Shown: positions 28,933 to 40,046 of the stretch, piece by piece | Position numbering within the stretch: position 1 is the stretch's first letter | Layout of the letters: each line of letters starts with the position of its first letter | NCBI RefSeq assembly: GCF_000429945.1 | Contig: NZ_KE386995.1 | Coordinates: 90,862-154,861, forward strand | Source of the DNA: Desulfogranum japonicum DSM 18378 | GTDB lineage: Bacteria; Desulfobacterota; Desulfobulbia; Desulfobulbales; Desulfobulbaceae | Direction of reading: 5' to 3' | Length of the DNA: 64,000 nt | Notes under the pieces: model-generated | Databases searched by the model: none | The model's input: only the letters and a program-made list of their open reading frames with translations | What the model was told of the DNA's origin: nothing | Translations under genes and position numbers: made by a program

Positions 28933-30267
28933 ATGATATACTGGGCGTATGGTTTCATCGGAACCACAGGGTATTGCATCCTTCGCCTGCTGCTACCTTT
29001 ACTCCTGCCACTTGGAGGGCGATATTTCTCTGCCCTTGATCAACGGCTTGGGATTTATACAGAAGATTTGGGCAAAAGTGGGCAAACCTCTGTCAGGATC
29101 TGGCTGCACGCATCATCGGTTGGTGAAGTGCAGGCAGCAGCCACACTTGTCGATGCACTGTCTCAAGCTTATAGTGGTATTGAATATATTCTCACCACCA
29201 CTACTGTGCAGGGCTGTGCGCATGCGCAGAAAAAAATGCCCCATGGGGTCACATGTCTCCTGGCTCCTTTGGATGTACCGGTTATTGTCCGCAAGGCTCT
29301 TCACGCATTGGTTCCGGATATCTATATTTGCCTTGAAACTGAACTTTGGCCCGCCATGCTTAAAGAGGCCCAAAAAAAAGGTGTGGTTACCGGCATATTG
29401 AATGGACGCATCTCTGAGCGCTCTTTTCGAAGCTATCTCAAGTGTCGAAAGGTCTTTGCCAGTATCCTCGGTGGAGTTCAGCGCATTGCCACTATATCTG
29501 CAGACGATGCTGACAGATACCTCAAGCTCGGCGTCAATGAAAACCGTCTCAGTGTCTGTGGAAATATAAAAAATGCTTCCTCTGAAACCAATGAGCCCAC
29601 AACTGTGCGCGAAAACCATCGGCGGTATCTGCAGATACAAACTGAACGTGTTTTGATTTGCGGCTCCACCCATGGAAATGAAGAGGAACAGCTGTTGCAG
29701 GTTTTCAATCAATTGCACCTGCAGCATGACCTTGTCCTTATTCTTGCTCCCCGTCATCTGCAAAGACTGGACGATGTGGAAAAAACAATAGCCCGTTACA
29801 ACTTTGCCTGCCAAAAGTATAGCGAACTTACCAATGAACAACGCACCAGCTCCGTTATTCTGCTTGATACCATGGGTGATCTGGCAAAGATATACAGCGC
29901 CGGTGATTTCATATTTTGCGGAGGCAGCCTTGTACCATGTGGAGGGCACAATATTATGGAGGCAATCAGGTGGCAGCTTCCTGTGTATTATGGCTCCAGT
30001 ATGGAAGATTTCATGGAGGCCGCTTCGCTGGCTGAAAATGCAGGATGTGGCTTCCGAGTCGTTGATAAGGATGCCTTGCTGAGAATTCTCAAAGAACACA
30101 TGGCTGATCCCCGGATGTACAGACAAATATGTAAACAGGCTCAAAAGCTGATGAACCACAGGAATGAGGTGGTGAAAAAGCAGGTTGATGTTGTAGGTCT
30201 TCTTCTGCAGGAGGTCGCTGCGATGTACAAGCAACACTCGTCCATTTCACAACAGGTGAAAGGGTAA
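28933..30267 (+). CDS. waaA: 3-deoxy-D-manno-octulosonic acid (KDO) transferase
   Basis: Adds KDO from CMP-KDO to lipid IVA on the inner face of the inner membrane, so the cell makes LPS. 444 residues. The N-terminal anchor (GYCILRLLLPLLLPLGG) precedes a GT30-type domain with WLHASSVGEVQAA (catalytic Glu), CLLAPLDVPVIVRKAL, CLETELWPAML, NGRISERS and the C-terminal CMP site GGSLVPCGGHNIMEA. The ATG at 28933 places the anchor at the N terminus as in the family. The frame extends 54 codons upstream to 28771, but that part is not conserved in character. It precedes carA by 22 bases. Confidence 0.92.
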   Translation: MIYWAYGFIGTTGYCILRLLLPLLLPLGGRYFSALDQRLGIYTEDLGKSGQTSVRIWLHASSVGEVQAAATLVDALSQAYSGIEYILTTTTVQGCAHAQKKMPHGVTCLLAPLDVPVIVRKALHALVPDIYICLETELWPAMLKEAQKKGVVTGILNGRISERSFRSYLKCRKVFASILGGVQRIATISADDADRYLKLGVNENRLSVCGNIKNASSETNEPTTVRENHRRYLQIQTERVLICGSTHGNEEEQLLQVFNQLHLQHDLVLILAPRHLQRLDDVEKTIARYNFACQKYSELTNEQRTSSVILLDTMGDLAKIYSAGDFIFCGGSLVPCGGHNIMEAIRWQLPVYYGSSMEDFMEAASLAENAGCGFRVVDKDALLRILKEHMADPRMYRQICKQAQKLMNHRNEVVKKQVDVVGLLLQEVAAMYKQHSSISQQVKG

Positions 30268-30289
30268 TTTTTATAGAATGGTGTAGACT

Positions 30290-31402
30290 ATGAAAGCATT
30301 GATAGGTTTGGAGGACGGCACAGTTATATCCGGGTACTCGTTTACCGGGCCAGGTGAAGCTGTGGGAGAGATTGTGTTTAATACCAGTATGAGTGGTTAT
30401 CAGGAGGTATTGACTGATCCTTCCTATACCGGTCAGCTGGTAACCATGACCTATCCCTTAATTGGCAATTATGGTGTTAATGAAGAGGATATGGAATCAG
30501 CAGCTGTATTCCCTCGAGCCTTTTTGGTACGTGAGTATCAGGCATTTCCCAGCAATTTCAGGGCAAGCGCAACCTTGGCTGATATGCTGAAAAAATATAA
30601 TGTGCTTGGAATAGAAGGGATTGACACCCGAATGATAACCAGGCTGATTCGAAAAACCGGAGCCATGAAAGCCGCTATCTCCACAGAGGATCTGGATGGT
30701 GAATCCCTTGTCAAAAAAGCGCAGGGATGGGCCGGCCTTGTCGGGCGGGATATGGTTACCAGAGTGAGTTGCAAAGAACCCTACTTTTGGAGTCCCCAGG
30801 GGCCGGCAGCTGTTCAACTGGGAAATAGGGATCCTGAAAAATATCGGGTTGTTGCTTTTGACTTTGGAGTAAAATACAACCAGTTACGTCTGCTCAGCGA
30901 CTATGGATGTCAGGTCATTGTTGTTCCTGCCACCACCAGCGCTGAGGAAGTTCTGGCACTTGAACCGGACGGAGTTTTCCTCTCCAACGGTCCCGGTGAC
31001 CCGGCTGGCGTGGAAGGGGTGGTGAATAATCTGAAGCAGTTATTAGGTAAAAAACCGATTTTCGGCATCTGCCTCGGGCATCAGATGCTCGGACTTGCCT
31101 ACGGCGGAACAACCTATAAACTGAAGTTCGGCCACAGGGGCGGCAATCAGCCCGTCAAAGACCTGACCACTGGAAAAGTGGAGATCACCTCCCAAAATCA
31201 TGGTTTTTGCGTTGATCCCGACAGTCTGCCCCCTGAAGTGGAAGTCACCCATATCAATCTCAATGACGGCAGCCTTGAAGGAATGCGGCACACCAGGTAC
31301 CCTGCCTTTTCTGTCCAGTATCATCCCGAGTATGCTCCAGGTCCCCATGACGCAGAATATCTTTTCCAGCGTTTTATTGACCTTATGAAAGAGTCTTGTT
31401 GA
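30290..31402 (+). CDS. carA: Carbamoyl-phosphate synthase small (glutaminase) subunit
   Basis: Hydrolyses glutamine and channels ammonia to CarB for carbamoyl phosphate (pyrimidines and arginine). 370 residues. The N-terminal domain has [20 protein letters not shown] and [13 protein letters not shown]. The class I amidotransferase domain (about 185-370) has LSNGPGDP, nucleophile Cys in [11 protein letters not shown], and the His/Glu pair in [13 protein letters not shown]. Followed by carB after 31 bases. Confidence 0.97.
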   Translation: MKALIGLEDGTVISGYSFTGPGEAVGEIVFNTSMSGYQEVLTDPSYTGQLVTMTYPLIGNYGVNEEDMESAAVFPRAFLVREYQAFPSNFRASATLADMLKKYNVLGIEGIDTRMITRLIRKTGAMKAAISTEDLDGESLVKKAQGWAGLVGRDMVTRVSCKEPYFWSPQGPAAVQLGNRDPEKYRVVAFDFGVKYNQLRLLSDYGCQVIVVPATTSAEEVLALEPDGVFLSNGPGDPAGVEGVVNNLKQLLGKKPIFGICLGHQMLGLAYGGTTYKLKFGHRGGNQPVKDLTTGKVEITSQNHGFCVDPDSLPPEVEVTHINLNDGSLEGMRHTRYPAFSVQYHPEYAPGPHDAEYLFQRFIDLMKESC

Positions 31403-31433
31403 TTACCTCAGCCACAGTCACGGTTATACGATT

Positions 31434-34400
31434 ATGCCAAAACGAACAGATATAAAGAAAATTCTTATCATAGGATCTGGGCCTATCATCATCAGCCAGG
31501 CCTGCGAGTTCGATTATTCGGGAGCGCAGGCTGTTAAAGCACTTAAGGAAGAAGGGTTTGAGGTTGTCCTGATCAACTCCAACCCAGCTACCATTATGAC
31601 TGATCCCGGCCTTGCTGACCGCACCTATATTGAGCCTATTACTCCTGAATGCGTGGCCAAGGTGATAGAAAGGGAACGTCCTGATGCGCTTCTGCCAACA
31701 CTTGGTGGTCAGACTGGCCTGAATACAGCCATTAAAGTTGCCAAGATGGGGGTATTGGAAAAATATAACGTGGAATTGCTCGCTGCAAATATTGACGTTA
31801 TCCAAAAGGCTGAAGGGAGAGAGGAATTTCGCGATGCCATGCGAAAAATTGGCCTAAAGGTTCCTGAATCCGCCATTGTGCATACCATTGAAGACACCAT
31901 GGCAGAGGCCGAGCATATCGGTTTCCCCATCATTGTACGTCCCAGCTTTACCCTGGGGGGAACCGGTGGCGGGGTTGCCTATAACAAAACCGAACTTAGG
32001 GAACTTGCCACTGCAGGCCTGGATCTCTCCATGACCAATGAAATCATGATCGAACGTAGCCTCCTGGGCTGGAAAGAATATGAGCTCGAGGTCATGAGGG
32101 ATAAAAACGATAATGTGGTCATTATCTGTTCCATCGAGAATGTCGACGCCATGGGTGTTCACACCGGTGATTCAATTACCGTTGCCCCCGCACAGACACT
32201 CACAGATCGTGAATATCAGGAAATGCGTGATGCCGCCATTGCCATTATTCGTGAGATCGGAGTGGAAACCGGAGGGTCCAATGTGCAATTTGCCGTTAAT
32301 CCCGAAGACGGCGAGTTGATGATCATTGAAATGAACCCAAGGGTGTCACGTTCTTCAGCCCTGGCATCAAAGGCCACAGGTTTCCCCATTGCCAAGATAG
32401 CTGCTAAGCTCGCTATTGGCTATACCCTTGATGAGATTAAAAATGATATTACCAGGGAAACCTACGCTTCTTTTGAGCCTACCATTGATTATTGCGTAGT
32501 CAAAATCCCGAGATGGACCTTTGAAAAGTTTCCAGAGGCGGAAGATATCCTGAGTACGGCGATGAAATCCGTGGGCGAAACCATGGCCATCGGACGTACC
32601 TTTAAAGAGGCATTCCAGAAAGGCATGCGTTCTCTGGAGATTGGACGTATGGGATTTGGTTTTGACGGCAAGGATAACATGAGCGGCATGCATCAGGATG
32701 ACCTCGACAAGGGGTTGAACCGGCCAAATTCCAAACGAGTCAGTTATGTGTTCGAAGCTCTTCGCCGCGGAATGTCTTTGGAGCGTATTTACGAGTTGAC
32801 CAGTATAGACCCTTGGTTCCTGCATAATTTCAGGCAGATTATCGAAAAAGGAAAGGAGCTTCGGGAAATCGGCTTCAGTCGGTTGGATCATGAAAGCCTT
32901 TACCGGGCCAAACAGTACGGATTTTCTGACGTGCAGCTTGCACATATAACCGGTACCTCCGAGAATGATATTCGGGCGTTGCGTCAGGATAAAAAAGTTG
33001 AGCCGGTATATAAACTTGTCGATACATGTGCTGCAGAGTTTGAATCATATACCCCGTATTATTATTCCACCTATGAGCAGGAAGATGAGGCCAGAACCAG
33101 CGACCAGAAAAAAATTATGATTCTGGGTGGCGGGCCAAATCGTATCGGACAGGGGATTGAGTTTGACTATTGCTGCGTACATGCAAGCTTTGCTCTGCGT
33201 GAGATAGGTGTGGAATCCATTATGGTTAATTCCAATCCTGAAACGGTTTCCACAGACTACGACACCTCTGATAAATTGTATTTTGAACCTCTCACCAGAG
33301 AAGATGTGCTGAATATCATCGAACGGGAAAAACCGGATGGTGTCATTGTGCAATTTGGCGGGCAAACACCTCTTAACCTTGCTGTTCCGCTGCATAATGC
33401 AGGAGTACCCATCATAGGAACATCTCCTGACGCCATTGACCGGGCTGAAGACAGAAAACGTTTTCAGCAGTTATTGCAGAAACTGGGTCTGCGTCAGCCT
33501 GCCAATGGAACTGCACGCTCACTGGAGGAGGCGCTGGCCGTTGCTGAGAAAATTGGGTTTCCTGTGGTTATGCGACCGTCCTATGTTCTTGGTGGACGTG
33601 ATATGCGTATCGTTTATAATGAAAAAGGAATACGCGATTTTATGAATCTACCAGGGATGGCAGGCGGTGAGTTCCCTGTACTCCTTGATCAGTTTCTGAA
33701 AGATGCCATTGAGGTCGACGTAGATGCTGTCTGCGATGGGAAAGTGACAGTGATAGGCGGTATTATGGAGCATATCGAGGAAGCCGGTATTCATTCCGGT
33801 GACTCGGCCTGCGTGTTACCACCCCACACCCTGTCTCCTATCATGGTTGATGAAATCACCAGGGCCACAAAAGATATGGCTGCTGAACTCGGTGTTATAG
33901 GATTGATGAATGTGCAGTATGCCGTGAAAGGGGATGTTCTTTATGTATTGGAGGTTAATCCTCGAGCTTCCCGTACCGTGCCTTTTGTAAGCAAAGCCAC
34001 AGGTGTACAGCTGGCAAAAATCGCCACCAAGGTGATGATGGGGATGACCCTTGAAGAATTAGGCTTTACCGAAGAAGTCCGTCTCGATCATTGGGCAGTT
34101 AAAGAAGCTATCTTTCCTTTTGATCGTTTTGAAAATGTTGATACCCTGCTTGGGCCTGAGATGAAATCCACAGGTGAGGTTATGGGGATGGACGAAGACC
34201 TGGGTCAGGCACTGGTCAAGGCACAGATGGCCGGTGGCGCTAAGCTGCCACTTGAAGGGACTGTCTTTTTGTCTGTTCGCCATAGTGACAAGAATTCTGT
34301 CATCCCTGTTGCCGGAAAACTGCATGATCTTGGTTACAAAATCCTGGCAACAAAGGGAACCGCTGAAAAATTAAAATCAGTAGGCATCCCTTGTGTTGAG

Positions 34401-34655
34401 GTGAATAAAATTTCCCAGGGACGTCCACACATCCTTGATAAGATTGAAGATGGTGAGGTGCAGTGGATCTTAAACACTTCGGCCGGCAATCGAACCACCG
34501 AGGATTCGTACACCATTAGGAGGGCCGCGTTGGATTATCATATTCCGTATTCCACTACCATTACTGGTGGTGGAGCGATGGCCCGTGCACTGGAATCTTT
34601 GCGGTCCAAGGATGTACAGGTCAAAACTGTACAGGAATACGCCCAAAAGCGATAA
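31434..34655 (+). CDS. carB: Carbamoyl-phosphate synthase large subunit
   Basis: Synthetase subunit, 1073 residues, full length. Two homologous ATP-grasp halves (about 1-400 and 555-935): [20 protein letters not shown] opens the first, and [20 protein letters not shown] the second. [12 protein letters not shown] and [11 protein letters not shown] are the two nucleotide-binding loops. An oligomerisation domain lies between. The C-terminal methylglyoxal-synthase-like regulatory domain (about 935-1073) has [11 protein letters not shown] and the phosphate-site sequence [19 protein letters not shown]. No frameshift. Confidence 0.98.
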   Translation: MPKRTDIKKILIIGSGPIIISQACEFDYSGAQAVKALKEEGFEVVLINSNPATIMTDPGLADRTYIEPITPECVAKVIERERPDALLPTLGGQTGLNTAIKVAKMGVLEKYNVELLAANIDVIQKAEGREEFRDAMRKIGLKVPESAIVHTIEDTMAEAEHIGFPIIVRPSFTLGGTGGGVAYNKTELRELATAGLDLSMTNEIMIERSLLGWKEYELEVMRDKNDNVVIICSIENVDAMGVHTGDSITVAPAQTLTDREYQEMRDAAIAIIREIGVETGGSNVQFAVNPEDGELMIIEMNPRVSRSSALASKATGFPIAKIAAKLAIGYTLDEIKNDITRETYASFEPTIDYCVVKIPRWTFEKFPEAEDILSTAMKSVGETMAIGRTFKEAFQKGMRSLEIGRMGFGFDGKDNMSGMHQDDLDKGLNRPNSKRVSYVFEALRRGMSLERIYELTSIDPWFLHNFRQIIEKGKELREIGFSRLDHESLYRAKQYGFSDVQLAHITGTSENDIRALRQDKKVEPVYKLVDTCAAEFESYTPYYYSTYEQEDEARTSDQKKIMILGGGPNRIGQGIEFDYCCVHASFALREIGVESIMVNSNPETVSTDYDTSDKLYFEPLTREDVLNIIEREKPDGVIVQFGGQTPLNLAVPLHNAGVPIIGTSPDAIDRAEDRKRFQQLLQKLGLRQPANGTARSLEEALAVAEKIGFPVVMRPSYVLGGRDMRIVYNEKGIRDFMNLPGMAGGEFPVLLDQFLKDAIEVDVDAVCDGKVTVIGGIMEHIEEAGIHSGDSACVLPPHTLSPIMVDEITRATKDMAAELGVIGLMNVQYAVKGDVLYVLEVNPRASRTVPFVSKATGVQLAKIATKVMMGMTLEELGFTEEVRLDHWAVKEAIFPFDRFENVDTLLGPEMKSTGEVMGMDEDLGQALVKAQMAGGAKLPLEGTVFLSVRHSDKNSVIPVAGKLHDLGYKILATKGTAEKLKSVGIPCVEVNKISQGRPHILDKIEDGEVQWILNTSAGNRTTEDSYTIRRAALDYHIPYSTTITGGGAMARALESLRSKDVQVKTVQEYAQKR

Positions 34656-35257
34656 CCTTGATTTTTTATGAATTTTTGGAAAAACGGGTTGACCTCTGAA
34701 CCGAGGAACTTTACTTTGCAATGCTTATAAAAGATGCTGATTTGGTTTGCATGTCAAAGACATCACTTGTTTGCTTGACCGAATTGCCGGCCATGGGCAT
34801 TGTTGGCGGGCACGGCAGTTGCGCTTAGCTGCCATGCCCTATGAATATAACTATGGCAAGGTTACTCATCGGAAATGAGGGATAGAGCTGTGAAGAAGTA
34901 TTTGACTGAGTGCAAAGAAGTATTACTATTACAATACCGTTACTATGAGTGGTGCCTGTCCGGATAATCTTTGCCCAGGAAATTGCCTGGGAATAGGTAT
35001 TTTTCCTCAATCAAGCTGTTTTAGAAAAATACGCACAGTCATGTCGTTACTATTACTCGCATTATTTTTTTAAAATAAGCCTGAGCCGTGGTAAAGGGCA
35101 TTCTCGGACAGCCTCCTGGGAGATTTTGCCTGTTTTTATTCAGGTGAAGCAGAGACGTGAAACAGCTGTTTCCTGATGGACACTGAGAATCGTTGACCAC
35201 CAACACAGTGAACAATCGTTTTACCTGAGGTAAGACAAGCACTATTGGAGCTATTTT
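34656..35257 (+). other. carB-ftsH intergenic region (602 bases)
   Basis: No gene seen. GGGCACGGCAG (34808-34818) pairs with CTGCCATGCCC (34829-34839), a strong 11-base stem with one mismatch. CCCAGG-AAATTG-CCTGGG (about 34976-34993) is a second stem. A half copy of repeat D is at about 35098-35128. The ftsH ribosome binding site GGAG is at about 35247. The ftsH promoter was not assigned. Confidence 0.5.
34808..34839 (+). terminator. Strong hairpin downstream of carB; also overlaps a -24/-12-like sequence
   Basis: 11-base imperfect stem with 10-base loop and no T-run. The left arm and loop read GGGCACGGCAGTTGCG, which also fits the sigma-54 consensus TGGCAC-N5-TTGC except for the first base. 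The hairpin reading is simpler; sigma-54 use is speculative. Confidence 0.35.
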
Positions 35258-37090
35258 TTGAATACCTTCTATAAAAATTTTAGTATGTGGCTGGTCATTG
35301 GCGTGACCATGATTTTACTTTTTAATCTGTTCAGTAAACCGCACCCCGGCGGGAACTCGATAACCTACAGCGAGTTCTGGGATAATGTCGAAAGCGGTGC
35401 GATTGAAAAAGTGAACATTCAGGGGGAGAAAATTACAGGCACAGGACCTGATGGTCGGCCGTTCTCCACCGTTGCCCCTGATGATACTGAGCTTATTCCC
35501 ATGCTCAGACAGTCCAAAGTAGATATCTCTGTAAAGGAACCGGAAGAAACCCCTTGGTACTATGCCGCATTTATTTCCTGGTTTCCCATGTTGCTGATAA
35601 TCGGTGTATGGATTTTCTTCATGCGTCAAATGCAGATGGGTGGAAAAGGCGGAGCCCTTTCCTTCGGAAAAACAAGGGCAAAACTGCAGGGTGAAGGGGA
35701 AGTCAAGGTCACATTCAAGGATGTGGCAGGCATTGATGAGGCCAAAGAAGAACTTGAAGAAATCATTGATTTTCTTCGAGACCCGCAAAAATTTACCAAA
35801 CTCGGCGGTCGTATACCCAAGGGTGTCCTGCTGGCTGGTCCTCCGGGTACCGGTAAAACTCTGTTGGCAAGAGCCATAGCAGGTGAAGCTGGTGTACCGT
35901 TCTTTACCATATCCGGTTCTGATTTCGTTGAGATGTTTGTTGGCGTTGGTGCGTCACGTGTCAGAGACCTGTTCAATCAGGGAAAGAAAAATGCTCCTTG
36001 TATCATATTTATAGATGAGATCGATGCAGTGGGACGCCACAGAGGTGCCGGGCTCGGTGGTGGGCACGATGAGCGTGAGCAGACTCTGAATCAGCTTCTG
36101 GTTGAAATGGACGGGTTTGAGGGGAATGACGGAGTCATCATTATTGCTGCCACTAACAGACCGGATGTTCTGGATCCGGCTCTGCTGAGACCCGGCCGTT
36201 TTGATCGCCAGGTTGTTGTACCTGTTCCGGATGTGAAGGGCAGGGAGCAGATTCTTGCAATCTATGGTAAAAAAACCAAGCTCGATCCTGATATAGATAT
36301 GGCTGTCATTGCCCGTGGAACACCCGGTTTTTCAGGTGCTGATCTGGAAAATCTTGTTAACGAAGCCGCATTGATGGCAGCAAGGGAAAATAAAGACATC
36401 ATCAGGATGGAACATCTCGAACGTGCCAAAGATAAGGTCATGATGGGCGCTGAGCGACGATCCATGATGATTTCTGAAAAGGAAAAAGAGATCACCGCGT
36501 ATCATGAGGCTGGACATGCACTGGTGGCACGCTTGCTTCCAGGTACTGATCCCATTCATAAGGTAACTATTATCCCCAGAGGAAGAGCTCTCGGTTTAAC
36601 CATGCAGTTGCCGATGGATGAAAAATATACCCATGCCAGAGGGTTTCTGTTAAACTCCATTGCCATTTTGTTTGGAGGCAGGGTCGCCGAAAAATTGGTG
36701 TTTGATGAAATTACGACAGGTGCTGGTAACGATATCGAACGTGCCAGTGAGCTTGCCCGTAAAATGGTTTGTGAGTGGGGGATGAGTGACGAACTTGGTC
36801 CCCTTGCGTATGGCAAAAAGGATGAACAGATTTTCCTCGGGCGTGAGATCACCCAGCATCGTGACTACAGCGAGCAGACTGCTCAGAAAATTGACGACGC
36901 GGTTAAACAGATTATCCTGGATGCCAATGACAAGGTAACCAAGATGCTGCTGGATAATATGGATATTCTTAAAGCCATTGCTCTGGAGTTGCTTGAAAAA
37001 GAGACTATTATGCTAGAGGATATGGATCGTATTATCAAAGAGCTGCGTCCGGAGGAAGCTGAAGATATCCTGGAAGAAGCAACTGCATAA
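35258..37090 (+). CDS. ftsH: ATP-dependent zinc metalloprotease FtsH
   Basis: Membrane-anchored AAA+ protease that degrades misfolded membrane proteins and regulators. 610 residues: TM1 (about 9-26), a periplasmic domain, TM2 (about 103-122). Walker A is GPPGTGKT at 194-201, Walker [13 protein letters not shown], second region of homology [20 protein letters not shown]. Zinc motif HEAGH at 416-420, with a further acidic zinc ligand in the ERAS region. Start is TTG at 35258 (GGAG about 8 bases upstream), which gives the typical [15 protein letters not shown] terminus. Confidence 0.97.
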   Translation: MNTFYKNFSMWLVIGVTMILLFNLFSKPHPGGNSITYSEFWDNVESGAIEKVNIQGEKITGTGPDGRPFSTVAPDDTELIPMLRQSKVDISVKEPEETPWYYAAFISWFPMLLIIGVWIFFMRQMQMGGKGGALSFGKTRAKLQGEGEVKVTFKDVAGIDEAKEELEEIIDFLRDPQKFTKLGGRIPKGVLLAGPPGTGKTLLARAIAGEAGVPFFTISGSDFVEMFVGVGASRVRDLFNQGKKNAPCIIFIDEIDAVGRHRGAGLGGGHDEREQTLNQLLVEMDGFEGNDGVIIIAATNRPDVLDPALLRPGRFDRQVVVPVPDVKGREQILAIYGKKTKLDPDIDMAVIARGTPGFSGADLENLVNEAALMAARENKDIIRMEHLERAKDKVMMGAERRSMMISEKEKEITAYHEAGHALVARLLPGTDPIHKVTIIPRGRALGLTMQLPMDEKYTHARGFLLNSIAILFGGRVAEKLVFDEITTGAGNDIERASELARKMVCEWGMSDELGPLAYGKKDEQIFLGREITQHRDYSEQTAQKIDDAVKQIILDANDKVTKMLLDNMDILKAIALELLEKETIMLEDMDRIIKELRPEEAEDILEEATA

Positions 37091-37124
37091 ACATACTGCA
37101 AGAGTATTCCAGGTGTATTTGCTG

Positions 37125-37162
37125 ACCGGCTGGTAGATAACTATTTACCAGCCGGTTTTTTT
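37125..37162 (+). terminator. Rho-independent terminator of ftsH
   Basis: ACCGGCTGGTA, 10-base loop, TACCAGCCGGT: a perfect 11-bp stem followed by seven T. It lies 34 bases after the ftsH stop. Confidence 0.95.
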
Positions 37163-37340
37163 ATTGCATATGCTATCCCGTGGTTCTTGAGCAGATTGTC
37201 AATGATCCCGATTTTTCACAAGGGTGGTTTGCTGTAGATTTTTTTCTCTTATGCATGTTGATGATGGTGTCTGAGGATGAGTGGTGATAGTCTCTGAAAG
37301 TGTAAGCAATTTCATTTGATAATAGGATTTGGTCAGCAAT

Positions 37341-38120
37341 ATGAAGATCATGGGCATCGTAAATGTAACACCTGATTCTTTTTCTGATGGCGGCAAATTT
37401 GTGCACCAGGAGGATCTGGCTGAACAGGTGGTTCAGTTGCTTGAAGATGGGGCAGACTGTATTGATATTGGTGGTGAATCCACCAGGCCTTTTGCAGCTT
37501 CAGTATCACTGGAAGAAGAATTGCGCAGGACAATTCCTGCGGTGCAACTTGTCCGTTCCCTAACCGACAAACCCATTTCCATCGATACAACCAAGGCAGA
37601 AGTCGCCCGGCAAGCCTTGGATGCAGGTGCAGACATAATCAACGATATTTCTGCTCTCAGAGGAGATCCCCATATGGCTGGCATTGCCGCTGATTCTGGC
37701 TGCCCCGTCATTCTTATGCATATGCAGGGAACTCCTCAAAATATGCAGCTACAACCCAAATACAATGATGTGATTGATGAAATTAATACATTTTTCCATG
37801 AGCAGATTGCAGAAGTTCAGGGCAAGGGCGTTGAGTTGCAACAGATAATCCTTGATCCTGGATTGGGGTTTGGAAAACTCCCTGAACATAATGCAGCCAT
37901 ACTGCGCAATATCAAGCGTTTTCGAGTACATGGCTGCCCTTTGCTTATCGGGCATTCCAGAAAGTCCTTTTTTGACCACCTTTTTCATATTCCTTTGGAA
38001 GAACGAGATTGGCCAACAGCTATAGTCTCTTTGCTGTGTGCTCAACGGCAAGTGGATTATGTGCGCGTGCACGATGTCGCAAAAACCAGGCTTGCACTGG
38101 AAATGCTGGAACAATTTTGA
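37341..38120 (+). CDS. folP: Dihydropteroate synthase
   Basis: Condenses 6-hydroxymethyl-dihydropterin diphosphate with p-aminobenzoate in folate synthesis; sulfonamide target. 259 residues, TIM barrel. Motifs in order: MGIVNVTPDSFSDGG, DIGGESTRP, SIDTTKAEVA, INDISALRGDP, LMHMQGTPQNMQ, ILDPGLGFGK and IGHSRKSFF, then VRVHDV at the end. ATG at 37341 preferred over an in-frame TTG at 37329; neither has a strong SD. It often travels with ftsH in Desulfobacterota, as here. Confidence 0.95.
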   Translation: MKIMGIVNVTPDSFSDGGKFVHQEDLAEQVVQLLEDGADCIDIGGESTRPFAASVSLEEELRRTIPAVQLVRSLTDKPISIDTTKAEVARQALDAGADIINDISALRGDPHMAGIAADSGCPVILMHMQGTPQNMQLQPKYNDVIDEINTFFHEQIAEVQGKGVELQQIILDPGLGFGKLPEHNAAILRNIKRFRVHGCPLLIGHSRKSFFDHLFHIPLEERDWPTAIVSLLCAQRQVDYVRVHDVAKTRLALEMLEQF

Positions 38121-38185
38121 GAATCAGCCTCGCTGTATTTGCTGATTGGTTACGTGTCAACAATCATCTGCAGGAAAGATATTGC

Positions 38186-38587
38186 ATGAAAATAGATGTG
38201 TTACAACAGCCTGAGCAAGATATTTTTCAACATCGGAAAAGGTATGTTCTTTGGTTTATTTTTTTCTTCGTCACTGCCTTTTTGGGCATAGCTGTCGGTG
38301 TTTATGCCATATACTTTGATTCCCTTCATATCAAACATCTAGATGATCTTGCTCTTGGAATTCTACTTACCGCTTCCTTGGGTATAACAATATATGGCAA
38401 TAAGCTTCAGAAATATAAACGACTTTTTCCACCACAACAGGAAAAACTTGCGAACTTACGTACCAGATATTCTGTAATAGATACATATTGTAAAGGTGTC
38501 GAGAGATTGGGAAGACGGTTTGTACGTGCTGAATATGAAGCATGTGAAGAATACGCAGAAAAGCATTCCGCACTTCCATTTGTATGA
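38186..38587 (+). CDS. Small membrane protein of unknown function
   Basis: 133 residues. Two predicted transmembrane helices (about 26-50, FIFFFVTAFLGIAVGVYAIYF, and about 58-73, DLALGILLTASLGITIYG), then a basic, Tyr-rich cytoplasmic-looking tail containing CKGVERLGRRF and EYEACEEYAEKH. No family recognised. ATG 38186 has AGGAAAG about 9 bases upstream. It follows folP by 65 bases and may be co-transcribed. Confidence 0.7.
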   Translation: MKIDVLQQPEQDIFQHRKRYVLWFIFFFVTAFLGIAVGVYAIYFDSLHIKHLDDLALGILLTASLGITIYGNKLQKYKRLFPPQQEKLANLRTRYSVIDTYCKGVERLGRRFVRAEYEACEEYAEKHSALPFV

Positions 38588-39042
38588 AAAATCTTTCATC
38601 CCTTCGACCGAGCAGAATTATTTATAGGCGGTATACTCTGTCAATGCAGGCCGCAGTGACGAATTCGCTGCTCACTTTTTAAAATTCTGGTCTTTTTTTC
38701 AGTATGGTTTGCCGAACAGCGTAACAAGCTGAAAGTACACCCCCAGCTCTTTCTCTCCTTGAAAACAAAACCACTGCTGGGAATATCACAACAGTCTCCC
38801 TTTTGAATTCTCGCTCGCTCTTTCTATTTATCTCATCTATATATCGTGTTTTACATTCTCATTGAGAGTGATTATTATTTTAGGTGGTTTTTGCTGGAGT
38901 GGTAAGAACTCGGTAACGTTGTCACGTCAATTGATCAATACGGCCAGTATGAAACCATTGACCCTACGTCGTTACCAAACCGATATCCTACGCAATTTTT
39001 GGATATTTATTATTTTCCGCGACCCTCACAGGAGACTACATT
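38588..39042 (+). other. Intergenic region before the DsrE-like gene
   Basis: AT-rich, no gene seen. It contains the right two thirds of a family A element (38908-39025), which ends 18 bases before the DsrE-like start; GGAG at 39031 is that gene's ribosome binding site. Confidence 0.5.
38908..39025 (+). repeat. Repeat family A, copy 3 (left arm degenerate)
   Basis: ACTCGGTAACGTTGTCACGTCAATTGATCAATACGGCCAGTATG... through CGATATCCTACGCAATTTTTGG to TTATTATTTTCCGCGACCC matches copies 1, 2 and 4 in order and spacing. The expected left terminal part (38865-38907) has the right length but no longer resembles the family. The right edge is CCC|TCAC, without the TAA seen at copies 1 and 4. Confidence 0.75.
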
Positions 39043-39558
39043 ATGTCGTGGTCCTCAATAATACGTACATCTATCTGCTTTTTCACTTTTTTCATCATGT
39101 CGTTTTTCACAGATAGTATCAGCAACGCTGGTAATAATTTGTATGAACGGGAATTGTTAACAGGCCTCGACAAGGTTAAAGCTGTATATGACATCCAGGT
39201 CAAGGAAGCGAAAACGTTTGCTTTCTTTTTGAGTGTGATTGCCAAAACCCATGACAGCATACAAGACCAGGGAGTTCAACCCGAATTTGTTGTGACAGTA
39301 CGAGGACCTGCCATTCGCTTTATATCAAACGAGATTTGGTCGTATTCCGAAGAAGACCAAAAGCATCTTAAACAAGCTGCTGAAACAATAGCAAGGTTGC
39401 ATCAGGATGGAGTGAAATTCGAAGCATGTTCAATTGCCGCTGATTTGTTCAACATTACTAAGGATACCTACATCCCAGGCGTGAAGCCTGTTCCTAATAC
39501 TTTTGTATCCCTGACAGGGTATCAGGCCCATGGCTATGGGATAGTGGTTATCAACTGA
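39043..39558 (+). CDS. Exported DsrE/DsrF-like family protein
   Basis: 171 residues. An N-terminal signal peptide (ICFFTFFIMSFFTDSISNAG) is followed by a DsrE-like domain: FFLSVIAKTHDSI, VVTVRGPAIRFIS, the conserved Cys in GVKFEACSIAADLFNI and the C-terminal PGVKPVPNTFVSLTGYQAHG. Intracellular DsrE proteins relay sulfur on a Cys; exported single-domain relatives are widespread and of unknown role. GGAG lies 8 bases before the ATG. The next gene starts 17 bases after its stop, so the two form an operon. Confidence 0.82.
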   Translation: MSWSSIIRTSICFFTFFIMSFFTDSISNAGNNLYERELLTGLDKVKAVYDIQVKEAKTFAFFLSVIAKTHDSIQDQGVQPEFVVTVRGPAIRFISNEIWSYSEEDQKHLKQAAETIARLHQDGVKFEACSIAADLFNITKDTYIPGVKPVPNTFVSLTGYQAHGYGIVVIN

Positions 39559-39575
39559 ACGAGTTGGAGGTTGAC

Positions 39576-40046
39576 ATGCTAAATATAAATAGACACTGGA
39601 CAATCTTTGTATTGTTATTATCCGTGGGTATCATGGTGATTCTTTACGGATATTCACCTGAAATAGTAAGGGCTGCAAATCAGGATGCGTATTTGTCATA
39701 CTCAGAAGAGGGATATATTGTTAATACAAGAAATAATAACGTATGGACAGGGATAAGAAGCCGTATTTTTACAACGCCTGGTGAAGTCCAACAGTATCTA
39801 GCCGAATTGAGAGCAGAAGGCAATGATGCCTGGAGGCTTCCCACAAAGCAGGAACTACACGATTTGTTGCTGATCTTTGACCTGAAAAATAACGGAGATG
39901 TGAAATTCAGTATTGAAGGAGCCTACTGGCTAACAAATGAAAAAGGTGAGTTAAGTGCAGGGGCATGGGAGGTCGGAGATGGCTGTGGCCTGGAGAGAGT
40001 CTTTTATTCAAAAAATAAAGGGCATATCATAGCGGTTCGACCCTGA
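39576..40046 (+). CDS. Membrane-anchored or exported Lcl/DUF1566-like protein
   Basis: 156 residues. An N-terminal hydrophobic segment (TIFVLLLSVGIMVILYGY) serves as signal or anchor. The rest resembles the Lcl C-terminal (DUF1566) fold: NDAWRLPTKQELHDLL (the hallmark WRLPT..EL) and GAYWLTNEKGELSAGAWEVG. Such domains are usually found in surface or secreted proteins; function unknown. ATG 39576 is supported by GGAGG 6 bases upstream; an in-frame TTG at 39564 overlaps that site. Operon partner of the DsrE-like gene. Confidence 0.7.
   Translation: MLNINRHWTIFVLLLSVGIMVILYGYSPEIVRAANQDAYLSYSEEGYIVNTRNNNVWTGIRSRIFTTPGEVQQYLAELRAEGNDAWRLPTKQELHDLLLIFDLKNNGDVKFSIEGAYWLTNEKGELSAGAWEVGDGCGLERVFYSKNKGHIIAVRP

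Noticed and set aside
30290..34655. Shadow frames on the opposite strand of carAB, ftsH and potABCD
   Set aside because: Long antisense frames there reflect codon bias of the real genes; none has a plausible start, composition or family.
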